A stretch of DNA of 64,000 nt from Corynebacterium kalinowskii (GCF_009734385.1 NZ_CP046452.1:2232001-2296000), one strand, 5' to 3'; shown: positions 1 through 8,445, counted from the stretch's first letter. The notes: generated by a model not told the origin, from the sequence alone. Translations and numbers: made by a program.

Positions 1-5
1 ACTGA

Positions 6-779
6 TCATTTGGCGCCTCGTTCCCTGGCAGCACCGGCGACGATCCAGTCCACCCACACAACTCCCGAACAGGCGAGAAACACCCCAATGACCAGCATCG
101 ACTGGCCGAGCATAGATCCGGTAAGGAATTGCCAGGGGCGAGCACCCATGGCAGTGCCCATCGCCAGACCAGCTAGCGGAAGCGCCGACAGAATCAGCGC
201 GGTTGCTTGCGCTCCCTGCAGGGCGGCCGAGGTCGCTCGGGCATGTCGCAAGCGCGCCTCAATCCGGTGCTGCATGTGCTCGAGAAGTCCGGCTAGGGCG
301 ATACCCCGCTGATCCGCTATCAACCACAGCCGCGCTGCGGCACGTAGATCGCGGTAGGGCTCCGGAGCGTCAACGAATGCTGCGGCGGGTGTTACGCCAG
401 AGGCGCAGCGATGGGCTGCGAGGGTGCACAGCTCTGCCAGAGCCACGGGCGCATCGTGCGTCAGGTGGACGATGGCCTCGTGAGGGGTAGCCCCGGCGCG
501 CACGTCTCCGACGATGCTGCCGAGCATTTTCGATGTCGCTTCGGCGGCCGCGGTGCCGGCGCGGTTTTTGCGAGAGCGAACGATTTTCCATCCACTGAGC
601 GTAAGAATCATTGCCAACGCAATTGCCAGGCCTGGACCACGAATGACTACAAAAGTAACGATCAGGACGGGTATGGGAAGAAGAACCAACATTGAGAGCC
701 GACTGGAGTTGAGCCGGGAAGCGGGGCCGGAGGTCGAGCAGACAACACACACGAAAATTAATGGAATTATGCCGAGCAT
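6..779 (-). CDS. tadB: TadB-like type II/IV secretion inner-membrane protein
   Basis: 257-residue protein that looks like a platform subunit (T2SS F family) of a Tad pilus machine. Two N-terminal membrane segments (about residues 1-20 and 28-65) are followed by a cytoplasmic helical region with RHARATSAALQGAQATA, typical of the GspF/TadB fold, and two C-terminal membrane segments (about 190-250). Its start overlaps the end of the upstream tadA ATPase gene by 13 bases, so the two are probably translated together; further tad genes should lie beyond the left edge. The family is clear; the TadB versus TadC assignment rests on position directly after the ATPase. Confidence 0.8.
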   Translation of the reverse strand: MLGIIPLIFVCVVCSTSGPASRLNSSRLSMLVLLPIPVLIVTFVVIRGPGLAIALAMILTLSGWKIVRSRKNRAGTAAAEATSKMLGSIVGDVRAGATPHEAIVHLTHDAPVALAELCTLAAHRCASGVTPAAAFVDAPEPYRDLRAAARLWLIADQRGIALAGLLEHMQHRIEARLRHARATSAALQGAQATALILSALPLAGLAMGTAMGARPWQFLTGSMLGQSMLVIGVFLACSGVVWVDWIVAGAARERGAK

Positions 780-1876
780 GGGTCTACTCCATTACTGTTA
801 GCCCATACCGTCTTTAGTTCCAGAGATTTTGTCAGTGCCGCAATCTCGCGTACTTGTCTACCGGACGGGGTGCGTCCCATCATCACCACGTAGCGCACCG
901 CGGCCGCCAGCTGCGAGCGCAATGCCGACGCGGGAAGTCCGCCCAATTGCCCTAGAGCTTCCAACCGGGCGGGCACCTCGTGCACCGAGTTGGCATGCAC
1001 CGTGCCCGCCCCGCCCTCGTGACCGGTATTCAGCGCTGCCAAAAGGTCGACCACTTCGGCTCCACGAATCTCCCCCAGGATGATTCGGTCGGGCCGCATG
1101 CGCAGCGCCTGTTTCAATAGGTCTGCCATCGTCACCGCGCCCGCGCCTTCCACGTTGCGGCCACGCGCCACCAGCGAGACCACATGGGGATGCGGCGGAC
1201 GAAGCTCAGCTGTGTCCTCAATGCAGATGATCCGTTGGTCTTCCGGAACTTCCGCCAGCATGGCCGAGAGCATCGTGGTCTTCCCCGAACCTGTGCCACC
1301 CGCAATCAGGAAGGAATGCCGCTCACTCACAATCGAGCTGAGAACCTCACGCCCCTCTTGCGAGACACAGCCACTGGCTACGAGGCTATCCAGCGTCATC
1401 GCCGCCTGGCGGAGGACCCGCAGTGAAATGCAAGTGCCCGCGTCTGAGAGTGGCGGAATTATCGCGTGAATGCGAATACTGGAGCCGTCTGCTCGCATGA
1501 GGCGACCGTCGGCATAGGGCTGGGCGTCGTCAAGCCTGCGCCCACACGCCACCGCGAGCCGCACTGCTAGCTGACGCACCGCGGCATCGGAATCGAATGC
1601 AAGGTCGGCTCGTTCGAGGCCCCTGCCGCGATCGAACCACACATCTTCCGGCCCGTTAACCAGCACATCCGTCACCCCGGGGATCGCGAGCAACCTATCC
1701 AGTGGGCCTGCTCCGCTGGATTCCTGGCGCAGCCGCCGCATAATGTCGAGCAACTCCAGGTCGCTGATGACTCCAGCCTCTGCGCGCACTACTTCGGCGA
1801 TATCCGCAGCGGGAACTGTGGCGGGATCCCCAAACTTTGTTGCCAGCTGCAGCTGCACCCTACCGATCAAGTCCAT
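767..1876 (-). CDS. tadA: TadA/CpaF-family secretion ATPase
   Basis: 369 residues, the ATPase that powers Tad pilus assembly on the inner face of the membrane. Residues 193-201 carry Walker A GGTGSGKTT; a Walker B-like IILGEIRGAE lies further on, and HEGGAGTVHANS is the His box of GspE/CpaF ATPases. The N-terminal region (DVLVNGPEDVWFDRGRG) matches the CpaF N2 domain. ATG start, 3 bases after the ssd stop, and 13-base overlap with tadB: one operon with ssd, as in the M. tuberculosis Rv3660c-Rv3654c block (recalled synteny). Confidence 0.92.
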   Translation of the reverse strand: MDLIGRVQLQLATKFGDPATVPAADIAEVVRAEAGVISDLELLDIMRRLRQESSGAGPLDRLLAIPGVTDVLVNGPEDVWFDRGRGLERADLAFDSDAAVRQLAVRLAVACGRRLDDAQPYADGRLMRADGSSIRIHAIIPPLSDAGTCISLRVLRQAAMTLDSLVASGCVSQEGREVLSSIVSERHSFLIAGGTGSGKTTMLSAMLAEVPEDQRIICIEDTAELRPPHPHVVSLVARGRNVEGAGAVTMADLLKQALRMRPDRIILGEIRGAEVVDLLAALNTGHEGGAGTVHANSVHEVPARLEALGQLGGLPASALRSQLAAAVRYVVMMGRTPSGRQVREIAALTKSLELKTVWANSNGVDPCSA

Positions 1877-1879
1877 CTT

Positions 1880-2902
1880 TTACCCCGCTCCCAGCACTGC
1901 CTGCACGGATCTGCGCAGCGGACGCGGACACGAAGTAAAACCATGCATTTCCGCCTGTTTGACCAGCGAATTCGCTTGCGGAATTTCCGCGATAATCTCA
2001 CAATTTGCCAGCCGCTCGACTTCTGCCTTACTGAGGCCGGACCAGGCACGATGGCGCACAACGGGAAGAACATCTGCCCCTTGCATGTGGACTGCCAGGT
2101 AGTCCACCAACGGTCGCGCCGCTGAAACAGCCCGAATTTCCGCCGGAACAATGACGACCACGGCGGACAATGCCGAGACGACCTCCTGCCAGTCTGACAA
2201 CCGCATCGATAAATCCACCACCAGCGGTTTGTGCTGCAGTGTGGTTATCGCCGCACGCACATCAGCTGCTGTGAGCTGAAGTAGCGCTCCTTGGTCCCGG
2301 GGCACGGTCAGAAACGCAAGCCCGTTGTCCAGGGGCAATGCGGAAAGTAGGTCGCCGGGGTCGATCTCGCCAGCAGTCAGATGTAGGTCGTTCCACCGCG
2401 CCCCCAAAGCGTGCTCGGCACCGAGCAGCAGATCGAGGCCACCGGAAGTGGGATCGGCGTCGATAAGCGTTGCGCCCTCCCCGAGTTCGCGGGCAAGTGC
2501 AACCGCAAAGGTACTGGCCCCGCATCCTCCGACCGCGCCGATAACCCCAACGCTCACCGAAGGGCCCTCCCGCAACACTTCCGCCCGACCGAGGCAACGC
2601 AGCAGTTCCGGGGCCTGCGCCGGAATGACGAAGCCCTCCGACGCACCGACCTTGAATGCCCGTTGCCAGTCGATCGGCCCCGGATCCGCCGCGACAAACA
2701 GCACCCGCGGGTGCCCGAGCGCGCCTCCGATGTCACTGGCCATGTGCTTATCGACGACCACCGCCTCCCCACGCCCGGCGACTCGTCTGAGCTCCTCGGC
2801 GCTACGGACATCGATGACCGTGTGGCCCGTAGCCGCTGCGATATGCATGGCCTCCGGGTGTACGAGCGGATCCCCAACCGCCACGATGATGCTTGTTTTC
2901 AT
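1880..2902 (-). CDS. ssd: Ssd/CpaE-like septum-site determining protein
   Basis: 340 residues. The N-terminal ~110 residues resemble a receiver-like domain; the rest is a MinD/ParA-type P-loop domain with the atypical loop GAVGGCGAST at 122-131, which lacks the usual Walker A lysine before Thr. This is the hallmark of Ssd (Rv3660c) and CpaE proteins, which localise Tad machinery or act on septum placement. First gene of the tad operon. Divergent from the HAD gene, with two DnaA boxes and the 6C-like RNA in the 329-bp gap. Family confident; whether it works in division or in pilus positioning cannot be told from sequence. Confidence 0.85.
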   Translation of the reverse strand: MKTSIIVAVGDPLVHPEAMHIAAATGHTVIDVRSAEELRRVAGRGEAVVVDKHMASDIGGALGHPRVLFVAADPGPIDWQRAFKVGASEGFVIPAQAPELLRCLGRAEVLREGPSVSVGVIGAVGGCGASTFAVALARELGEGATLIDADPTSGGLDLLLGAEHALGARWNDLHLTAGEIDPGDLLSALPLDNGLAFLTVPRDQGALLQLTAADVRAAITTLQHKPLVVDLSMRLSDWQEVVSALSAVVVIVPAEIRAVSAARPLVDYLAVHMQGADVLPVVRHRAWSGLSKAEVERLANCEIIAEIPQANSLVKQAEMHGFTSCPRPLRRSVQAVLGAG

Positions 2903-2941
2903 GCGCTTAGGATCGCCGGATGCGCCGAATTAGAAAAGGGG

Positions 2942-3004
2942 CCACAGCTAACCTCTGTGGATAACCCCTGTTTTTGTTCAGGTTTCAACAACTTTTGTGG
3001 ATAA
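2942..3004. promoter_or_regulatory. Two perfect DnaA boxes upstream of ssd
   Basis: TGTGGATAA occurs at 2956-2964 and 2996-3004; its complement TTATCCACA is the consensus DnaA box. The two copies have the same orientation and lie exactly 40 bp apart, close to four helical turns. The first forms a small inverted repeat with CCACAG at 2942-2947. They lie 54-102 bp upstream of the ssd start, where bound DnaA could touch its promoter. No origin-like AT-rich cluster or dnaA/dnaN gene is nearby, so this is not proposed as oriC. Confidence 0.6.
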
Positions 3005-3047
3005 CTCCGGGCTGTTCGTCCGACAGTTCACCTGAGTGTGTTACCGC

Positions 3048-3145
3048 GCAGTAAGAAAAGAAACGGCGGCCCGCGCCTCGGGGGGGGTGTGCGCGGACCG
3101 CCTATTTTCTTACCCGACAACAAGGGGGGTCGTGCCGGGGCTGGC
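3048..3145 (-). ncRNA. 6C-like small RNA
   Basis: On the minus strand two hairpins each carry a cytosine run in the loop. The first (CGAC/GTCG arms at 3115-3118 and 3129-3132) holds six C, positions 3124-3129. The second is a 12-bp imperfect stem (3065-3076 with 3091-3102) whose loop holds eight C, positions 3080-3087, and it is followed by GTTTCTTTTCTT, a rho-independent end. Paired C6 loops define the actinobacterial 6C RNA (B11 of M. tuberculosis), which sits between the Rv3660c and Rv3661 homologues, the same neighbours as here. Candidate -10 hexamers on the minus strand are TATACC (near 3151-3156) and TATAAT (3176-3181), so the 5' end is uncertain (about 3140-3170). Confidence 0.8.
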
Positions 3146-3217
3146 CACTCGGTATATCGGGGCCTTGCACTGCCAATTATACACACCTACGCCCCGAAGA
3201 CAATGGTCTTTTTCGTC

Positions 3218-3223
3218 TACACT
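3218..3223 (+). promoter_or_regulatory. -10 element of a likely leaderless HAD-hydrolase mRNA
   Basis: TACACT matches the TAnnnT -10 consensus and ends 8 bases before the GTG start at 3232. There is no room for a usual leader, so the transcript probably begins at or next to the start codon. Confidence 0.45.
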
Positions 3224-3231
3224 AGGGAGCC

Positions 3232-4068
3232 GTGAACGCGCATGGTCAAGAATTCGAGGGGCAGTTGCAACTGCCTCGTGTCGCTGCCTTTTTTGACCTC
3301 GACAAAACGATTATTGCCACGAGCTCGGCCTACGCGTTTGGCAAGGAATTCATTAGCAATGGCCTGATTTCCCCGAAGTCCGCCCTGCAGATGAGCCTGG
3401 CGCAGGCCACCTATATTCTGGCAGGTCACACGAGCGAGCAGATGGATCGCACGCGCGATCAGCTCACCGCGATGATCGCGGGGTGGGAGATCGAACAGAT
3501 ACGCCAGATCGCCGAGGAAACCATGAAGAATGTGGTCTCCCCCGCTATCTACGAGGAAGCCCGAGACCTCATCCGCTTCCACCAGAATCTCGGCCATGAC
3601 GTCATCATTATTTCAGCTTCGGCCACAGAGCTGGTGACGCCGATCGCCAAAGAACTGGGTGTCGATCAGATCGTAGCCACGGAGATGGCCACGAAGGATG
3701 GCGTGCTCACCGGCGAAGTACTGTTCTATGCCAAGGGTCCGGCGAAAGCGGAGGAAATCAAGCGACTGGCGCAGGAAAAGGGCTACGACCTCGATCGCAG
3801 CTTCGCTTACTCAGATTCCGCGACTGACCTGCCGATGCTGGAGTGCGTGGGCAATGCTGTGGCGGTTAACCCGGACCGGACACTTAGACGAGCCGCGCTG
3901 GCCAATGACTGGGAAATCAAGACCTTCAAGAACCCAATCCCGCTGTTCACGGTGCCAACCACCAAGGAGATGTCCATCGGCACGGGAGTTGTGGCGGCAG
4001 TAGCGGCGCTCACAGCTGGTGGCGTGTGGCTGTACAACAAGAACCTAGGTGGCAAGCCGGGCAATTGA
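3232..4068 (+). CDS. HAD-superfamily IB phosphatase (SerB-like, Rv3661 type)
   Basis: 278 residues, GTG start. HAD motif I is FFDLDKT (nucleophile and acid-base Asp), motif II lies in VIIISASAT, and motif III/IV in FAYSDSATDLPML, giving the HAD-IB phosphoserine-phosphatase-like arrangement. A hydrophobic C-terminal stretch (about 248-268) followed by YNKNLGGK suggests membrane anchoring. Conserved neighbour of ssd and of the next gene in mycobacteria and corynebacteria (recalled). The substrate is unknown; the SerB resemblance alone does not prove phosphoserine. The 3' end overlaps the convergent gene by 24 bases. Confidence 0.85.
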   Translation: MNAHGQEFEGQLQLPRVAAFFDLDKTIIATSSAYAFGKEFISNGLISPKSALQMSLAQATYILAGHTSEQMDRTRDQLTAMIAGWEIEQIRQIAEETMKNVVSPAIYEEARDLIRFHQNLGHDVIIISASATELVTPIAKELGVDQIVATEMATKDGVLTGEVLFYAKGPAKAEEIKRLAQEKGYDLDRSFAYSDSATDLPMLECVGNAVAVNPDRTLRRAALANDWEIKTFKNPIPLFTVPTTKEMSIGTGVVAAVAALTAGGVWLYNKNLGGKPGN

Positions 4069-4647
4069 TTCTGCCTCGGCTGCGCCGGCGATAAAGGCGC
4101 GGAGCTGAAAATTCAAGGAATCAGCGCCAAGGGCCAGGTACTCGGCACGATGCCGGTGCAGATACACCTCCGGCACTGTCAACCCTCGAGGGTCAAAACC
4201 AGTTGCCACGGCTGCAAGACGGGAGGCAGCCCGCGCGATGATGCCAGTCCGCGGGCCGAAACTCCCGGAGCTCAGCACCGAAACATGCACAACGCCTGGC
4301 AGGAAATCGGTACCGGAAACAATTACCCGCGAGAGTTGTTGCAAAGCTGCAACATTGGAGTCCGGCTTACCGTCACCGCCCGCGAGTACGTCCATCCGAG
4401 CAAAGATTTGCAACGGCGCACGAAGGAAAGTTCTGGCCGAGGTTTCTACCGCATCCGGAGCAAGCAGCGTGGCGACAGAAATAGCGGTTTCCGCAGGTAG
4501 GCCGTCGATAAGCGCGGAGAGCTTGGCACCGCGCAGCACCCCTTCCGAAGAGGTGACCTCGGAGCGACGCAGGCTAATCGGGCGACGATGCACGGCGGCA
4601 ATGGCGCGCGTTGCTTCGTCCATCAGCGCGGGGTCGAACAATGACAT
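4045..4647 (-). CDS. Conserved actinobacterial protein of unknown function (Rv3662c position)
   Basis: 200-residue soluble, Ala-rich protein without a motif I can name. The frame extends to a TTG at 4680, but the ATG at 4647 (MSLFDPALMDEATRA) looks like a more natural beginning, with GGGAG close upstream. The sequence shows alternating helix/strand character and phrases such as VIVSGTDFLPGVVHVSVLSS. By position (convergent after the Rv3661-like gene, before the holin-like gene) it should be the Rv3662c counterpart; annotations calling that family an oxidoreductase are not supported by any motif visible here. Confidence 0.65.
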   Translation of the reverse strand: MSLFDPALMDEATRAIAAVHRRPISLRRSEVTSSEGVLRGAKLSALIDGLPAETAISVATLLAPDAVETSARTFLRAPLQIFARMDVLAGGDGKPDSNVAALQQLSRVIVSGTDFLPGVVHVSVLSSGSFGPRTGIIARAASRLAAVATGFDPRGLTVPEVYLHRHRAEYLALGADSLNFQLRAFIAGAAEAESIARLAT

Positions 4648-4748
4648 GGCTCCCAAGCTTACGCGCGATACAATGGCCAACTGTTAGCACCGAAGTAATT
4701 TTCGTGGCACGATTGTGGCAACGAGAACGCTAAAACAGGAGGAACACC

Positions 4749-5255
4749 GTGAGCAATGCCAAGGGGCTCTACACCGCAGGCGACGACCAGTTCGCCCCAC
4801 GGGTGAACGCTATCCCGCTTTCTGACGTCGATACCCGAGCCGCAGGCCAGGGCTCCATCGGTGATCTGGTGAGCGACGCCACCGCCCAGATGTCGAGCCT
4901 GTTCCGCGCCGAAGTGGAACTGGCCAAGACCGAGCTCGCGGACAGCGCCAAGAAGGGCGCCATCGGCGGTGGCCTGTTCGGCGCAGCCGGAACCATCGCT
5001 CTCTACAGCTCTTTTTTCTTTTTCTTCTTCCTGGCAGAGCTGCTCACCCTGTGGCTCGATAGCTGGGCCGCGTTCCTCATCGTCTTCCTCATCATGCTCG
5101 CCCTCGCTGGCATCCTGGCCTTCGTTGGCCTGAAGAAGGTCAAGCAGGTGAAGAAGCCTGAGAAGACCATCGAGTCCGTCCAGGAGATGAAGAACCTGGT
5201 TCCTGGCCAGGCTCAGAAGAAGCTGGCAGCCAAGAATCGCGGCCTGTACTCCTAA
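4749..5255 (+). CDS. Actinobacterial holin-X/phage-holin-like membrane protein
   Basis: 168 residues, GTG start preceded by AGGAGGA at good spacing. An acidic and Ala-rich N-terminal helix (SIGDLVSDATAQMSSLFRAEVELAKTEL) precedes two strong membrane segments around residues 75-103 and 107-130, then a Lys-rich tail. This is the Phage_holin_3_6 (PF07332) layout common in Actinobacteria and equivalent to Rv3669, which precedes ephE and marP. Probably not a lytic holin; role in the envelope unknown. Five bases separate it from the next gene, so they are co-transcribed. Confidence 0.8.
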   Translation: MSNAKGLYTAGDDQFAPRVNAIPLSDVDTRAAGQGSIGDLVSDATAQMSSLFRAEVELAKTELADSAKKGAIGGGLFGAAGTIALYSSFFFFFFLAELLTLWLDSWAAFLIVFLIMLALAGILAFVGLKKVKQVKKPEKTIESVQEMKNLVPGQAQKKLAAKNRGLYS

Positions 5256-5260
5256 ATCAG

Positions 5261-5968
5261 GTGACTGCGTTATCCCCCGCGGTGCTCGCGATCCCGGGGC
5301 CTTTTGAACACGAGTTGGTGCACACCCGAGGCACCCGGCTGCACGCAGCGGTGGCCGGGGCCCCGCAGGCACCACTCGTGTTGTTTTTGCATGATTGCCT
5401 AGGTGGCTGGTTCGATTTTCGCCACCTTTTTGAGCCGCTGTCAGCCGATTTCCACGTCGTAGCCATGTCCGCCCGTGGCTTCGCCCAGTCCGACAAACCG
5501 CCGATGGGCTATTCGCTCCGGGAGGGCGTCGGCGACATCTCCGGGATGATCCGGGCGCTGGGGCACGGGAAGGCGACCATCGTCGCGGCGGGCACTGCAG
5601 CGCGCTTAGCGACGTCCCTCGCCGCGAATTACCCCGAGCGCGTCCGCTCCCTCATTCTCACCGACGCCCGCACCCGACTGAGCCCGCGTACTCTCCTCTT
5701 GGCGCGCGCCGCCACTAACCTGCCCGACTTTGTCGCCGGTCGATCCTTGCCTCCTGCATTGCGTACTGAGCGCACGCTTGAGTTGCGCGCCCTTTCTTAT
5801 CAAATCGGTGGCACCCAGCACGCCCGCGTTAAGCACGCGAAGCTGCCCGGCACGCCACTGCCCGTGAAGTGGACGTCCCGGATCGAGGTCCCAGTGCGCT
5901 ACGCCTCCGGAATGCCTTATGTGGCGGATCCAGTCGCTTTCGCCGAGCAGGTCCAGCTGGCTACTTAA
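5261..5968 (+). CDS. Alpha/beta-hydrolase-fold protein lacking the nucleophile (EphE position)
   Basis: 235 residues, GTG start. The fold is recognisable: LVLFLHDCLGGW (oxyanion HG region), the ARGFAQSDKP loop, and LILTDAR. The nucleophile elbow, expected as GHSxGG, reads VAAGTAA (108-114), with Gly at 111 in place of Ser. No catalytic His is seen near the C-terminus (VADPVAFAEQVQLAT) and the protein is short; EphE epoxide hydrolases are around 320 residues. It sits in the ephE position, between the holin-like gene and convergent marP, which it overlaps by 8 bases. Most likely a pseudoenzyme or decaying relative. Confidence 0.7.
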   Translation: MTALSPAVLAIPGPFEHELVHTRGTRLHAAVAGAPQAPLVLFLHDCLGGWFDFRHLFEPLSADFHVVAMSARGFAQSDKPPMGYSLREGVGDISGMIRALGHGKATIVAAGTAARLATSLAANYPERVRSLILTDARTRLSPRTLLLARAATNLPDFVAGRSLPPALRTERTLELRALSYQIGGTQHARVKHAKLPGTPLPVKWTSRIEVPVRYASGMPYVADPVAFAEQVQLAT

Positions 5969-7166
5969 GCACGCACTCCTGGGTATTCACTGGGCTGACC
6001 AGCTGGCGGTAGTCACCAATGGTATCCAGCACCTGCTTCTTGGTGAGAGCGTAGCCGGTGTCAGTGTTGTCGGCTGCCGCGCCGAAGATCATGCCGAGCA
6101 CCTCACCATCGGTAGTGGTGAGCGGACCGCCAGAGTTACCCTGCCGGACCGAGCCGCGAATCGTGTAGGCCTCGCGGTCAAGACGGTTCTTTGCGTAAAT
6201 ATCCGGGCCATTGATGGTGATGATTTCCCGGACGCGCGCCGGGGTGGCAGTGAACGGACCGGACCCTGGGTAGCCCATGACGATGGCATCCGATCCCGGC
6301 TCAGCCGGCTGCTCCGCCCATCCCATCGGGGTGATCCCGAGGTCAGGGGCGTGAATAACGGCGATGTCCACGTCAGGGTTGTAGTAGACCACCTTGGCCT
6401 GCTGTACGCCCAGCATCGTGTCCAGCTTGACGGTCTCGGTGCCCGCCACGACATGCGCGTTGGTGAGCACGAAGTCCTCGTCAAAGACGAAGCCCGTGCC
6501 GGAGAGCAGGTGCCGGCACTTGTCGGCCTGGCCGGTCACGTGTACCACCGCAGGGCGAAGCTTCTCGACGACCTCAGGCCGCTCCACCTCGATCCGCGGC
6601 GCGGCAACCTCAACCCGGGAGGCCTCCTCAAACGGGGAAAGCAGCGGCGGCAGGCCGGATTCATTCAGCATTGCCGAGATTTGGGTGGGGAGCTGGCGCA
6701 GCGGTTCCGGAGCAATACGGTCGATGTTCTGCAGGATCTGGGAGGACTTTAATCCTTTGGCAAGTCCTCCCGGGGCGGCGGTGACCAGCGGAATCGCGAT
6801 GAGCCACGCGACGATGAGGGTGGCGGCGGCCTGGAAGACGGCACCGATCGCGGAGTCGACACGCTGTGCGGAAATCGTGCGCATGTTTTGGCGCATCGCT
6901 CCGCCAATCATGGCGCCGATCATGTTGCCGATTCCGATGAGTAGCAGCACTGTCGCGATGGCGAGGAGGAATCGGAAGGCCGTGCTGTCGGTGTAGCTCA
7001 TCACCCAGGGAGCTAGTGCGGCACCGGCGATGACGCCGCCGATGACGCCAATGGTGGAAAGTACGGACGCGAAGGCACCCTGGCGCCAACCTCCAAAGAG
7101 TGCGCCGATGATGATGACGGCCAGGACGATATCGACCATCAAGCCCGGGTTGTCTGCGCCTTGCAC
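5961..7166 (-). CDS. marP: MarP-type membrane-anchored periplasmic serine protease
   Basis: 401 residues. Four N-terminal membrane segments (about 10-130, CvpA-like) are followed by a trypsin-like protease domain: His238 in TNAHVV, Asp267 in DVDIAVI, Ser345 in RQGNSGGP. Cys217 and Cys398 correspond to the redox-sensitive disulfide of M. tuberculosis MarP (Rv3671c), which is needed for acid and oxidative stress resistance in the periplasm. GTG start at 7166 preferred because AAGGAG lies 5 bases upstream; an ATG at codon 10 lacks this. Confidence 0.92.
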   Translation of the reverse strand: MQGADNPGLMVDIVLAVIIIGALFGGWRQGAFASVLSTIGVIGGVIAGAALAPWVMSYTDSTAFRFLLAIATVLLLIGIGNMIGAMIGGAMRQNMRTISAQRVDSAIGAVFQAAATLIVAWLIAIPLVTAAPGGLAKGLKSSQILQNIDRIAPEPLRQLPTQISAMLNESGLPPLLSPFEEASRVEVAAPRIEVERPEVVEKLRPAVVHVTGQADKCRHLLSGTGFVFDEDFVLTNAHVVAGTETVKLDTMLGVQQAKVVYYNPDVDIAVIHAPDLGITPMGWAEQPAEPGSDAIVMGYPGSGPFTATPARVREIITINGPDIYAKNRLDREAYTIRGSVRQGNSGGPLTTTDGEVLGMIFGAAADNTDTGYALTKKQVLDTIGDYRQLVSPVNTQECVLK

Positions 7167-7205
7167 GTCGCTCCTTGAATAGTGGGGTTAAACCATTCTA
7201 CGTTC

Positions 7206-7889
7206 TCACATTTCCCCGTTGCGTGAACCTCGCAACGCGGTTTCTAGGTCAACCTCCAGCGGGGACCATGGCTCTTCCCATCCGGCATGGCGGATCATCG
7301 CAGTCAGGAGGCCCCCGGTGAATCCCCAGATAACGTAGCCGCGGTGCCAGAAAGCGGGCCCACTCCAGCTACCTTTCCGCACGATGAACCGATTGTCCGG
7401 GTTGACCAAGTCAGTGAGCGGGGCGCGGAAGATGTCGTCGTTTTCGAGCGGGCTGACCACGTCCAGGTCGCGTGGCTCCTGCCAATATCCGAGAATCGGG
7501 ATCACCGGATTGCCGGTGGCGCGGATCCCCACCGGATCGAGCTCGGCGAGCGGAATGACAGTGCGTCGGTCCAGCCCGGTTTCCTCCCAGGCTTCCCGCA
7601 GCGCGCAATCGACCGGCCCACGGTCTTCGGGGTCCATGCGCCCACCTGGGAAGGCCACCTGGCCGGAATGCGAGCGCATCGTCGGGGTGCGGTGCGTGAG
7701 TAGTACTGCAGCATCGTCAAGCCCGGCGCCCTCGAGCAGGATCAGCACCGCCGCACGCTTGGTGGATGGGAAGTCTTCTAGCCCCAAGCCACCGAGCAAG
7801 CTGCCATTCTTCGCGCTGGCGACCAGTGGGCGCAGCCACTCGGGCGAATCGTTCGGTCGTAGTGCGGTGTTGATCCCGTTGAAATTCAT
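7206..7889 (-). CDS. CoA pyrophosphatase-type Nudix hydrolase
   Basis: 227 residues. LLTHRTPTMRSHSGQVAFPGG just before the Nudix box is the signature of the NudL/CoA-pyrophosphatase subgroup, and the Nudix box itself follows (GGRMDPE at 82-88, REAWEETG at 98-105). Expected to hydrolyse CoA or related dinucleotide substrates in the cytoplasm. Lies in the marP-Nudix-TlpA-nth order of M. tuberculosis Rv3671c-Rv3674c, 7 bases after the TlpA-like gene and upstream of marP, so probably one transcription unit. Exact substrate not proven. Confidence 0.87.
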   Translation of the reverse strand: MNFNGINTALRPNDSPEWLRPLVASAKNGSLLGGLGLEDFPSTKRAAVLILLEGAGLDDAAVLLTHRTPTMRSHSGQVAFPGGRMDPEDRGPVDCALREAWEETGLDRRTVIPLAELDPVGIRATGNPVIPILGYWQEPRDLDVVSPLENDDIFRAPLTDLVNPDNRFIVRKGSWSGPAFWHRGYVIWGFTGGLLTAMIRHAGWEEPWSPLEVDLETALRGSRNGEM

Positions 7890-7896
7890 TACTACC

Positions 7897-8445
7897 TCAG
7901 TGCCTATTCAGTGCCTCTGTCACAGCCTTGTCGAGTTCTTCCTGCGATCCGAACACTGCCGGAAAGCTTTGGACCAGCTTTCCTTGCTCGTCAAACACGA
8001 CAGTGATCGGCACGACGCCCGGCAGTCCAAATGTTCCGGCGAACTGGTTGCCATCGTCTTGCAAGCTCGGCAGCTGCAATCCCAGTTCATTCAGAAGTGC
8101 CGCACCATTGGCTGCGTTCGTGTCCGCATGGACCCCGATGACGTTCCACTCTGGGTGCTGCGCGGCGAGGGCGTCGAAAAGCGGGAGCTCTTCACGGCAC
8201 GGCTTGCACCACCACGCCCACACATTGACCACCGTCGGCTTAGGGCTGCTGCCGGCTGCGTCGCCGCCGAGGCACGGCAGGCTGACGTGGCCGATATCGC
8301 TGACAGGGCAGTCGGGGCGTGTGGCTACCGGAGCCGTGGCCTCTTCGTGAGCCTCCGGGCCTGCGAGCAACCGAGGCACGGCGAAGACCAGGGCAACTAG
8401 GATCAGCACGCTGGTCAGGATGGACCACTTCGCTGTGTTCGTCAC
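7897..8445 (-). CDS. TlpA-like membrane-anchored thioredoxin
   Basis: 182 residues. One N-terminal membrane anchor (about 7-28) and an extracytoplasmic thioredoxin fold with [15 protein letters not shown], that is a WCxxC redox site. A second Cys pair ([15 protein letters not shown]) precedes it, as in the Rv3673c type. [13 protein letters not shown] contains the cis-Pro loop. Probably a periplasmic disulfide reductase/oxidase. ATG overlaps the nth stop (4 bases), so translation is coupled. Confidence 0.88.
   Translation of the reverse strand: MTNTAKWSILTSVLILVALVFAVPRLLAGPEAHEEATAPVATRPDCPVSDIGHVSLPCLGGDAAGSSPKPTVVNVWAWWCKPCREELPLFDALAAQHPEWNVIGVHADTNAANGAALLNELGLQLPSLQDDGNQFAGTFGLPGVVPITVVFDEQGKLVQSFPAVFGSQEELDKAVTEALNRH

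Noticed and set aside
2942..3004. Chromosomal replication origin
   Set aside because: Two DnaA boxes only, with no dnaA, dnaN or AT-rich unwinding region nearby.
3036..3296. Plus-strand frames of 65-86 codons between ssd and the HAD gene
   Set aside because: They run through the hairpins of the 6C-like RNA and the HAD promoter, with Gly/Arg-rich, unfolded-looking translations.
4045..4068. Ms1-like RNA after the HAD gene, as in mycobacteria
   Set aside because: The HAD gene overlaps the next convergent gene here, leaving no intergenic space.
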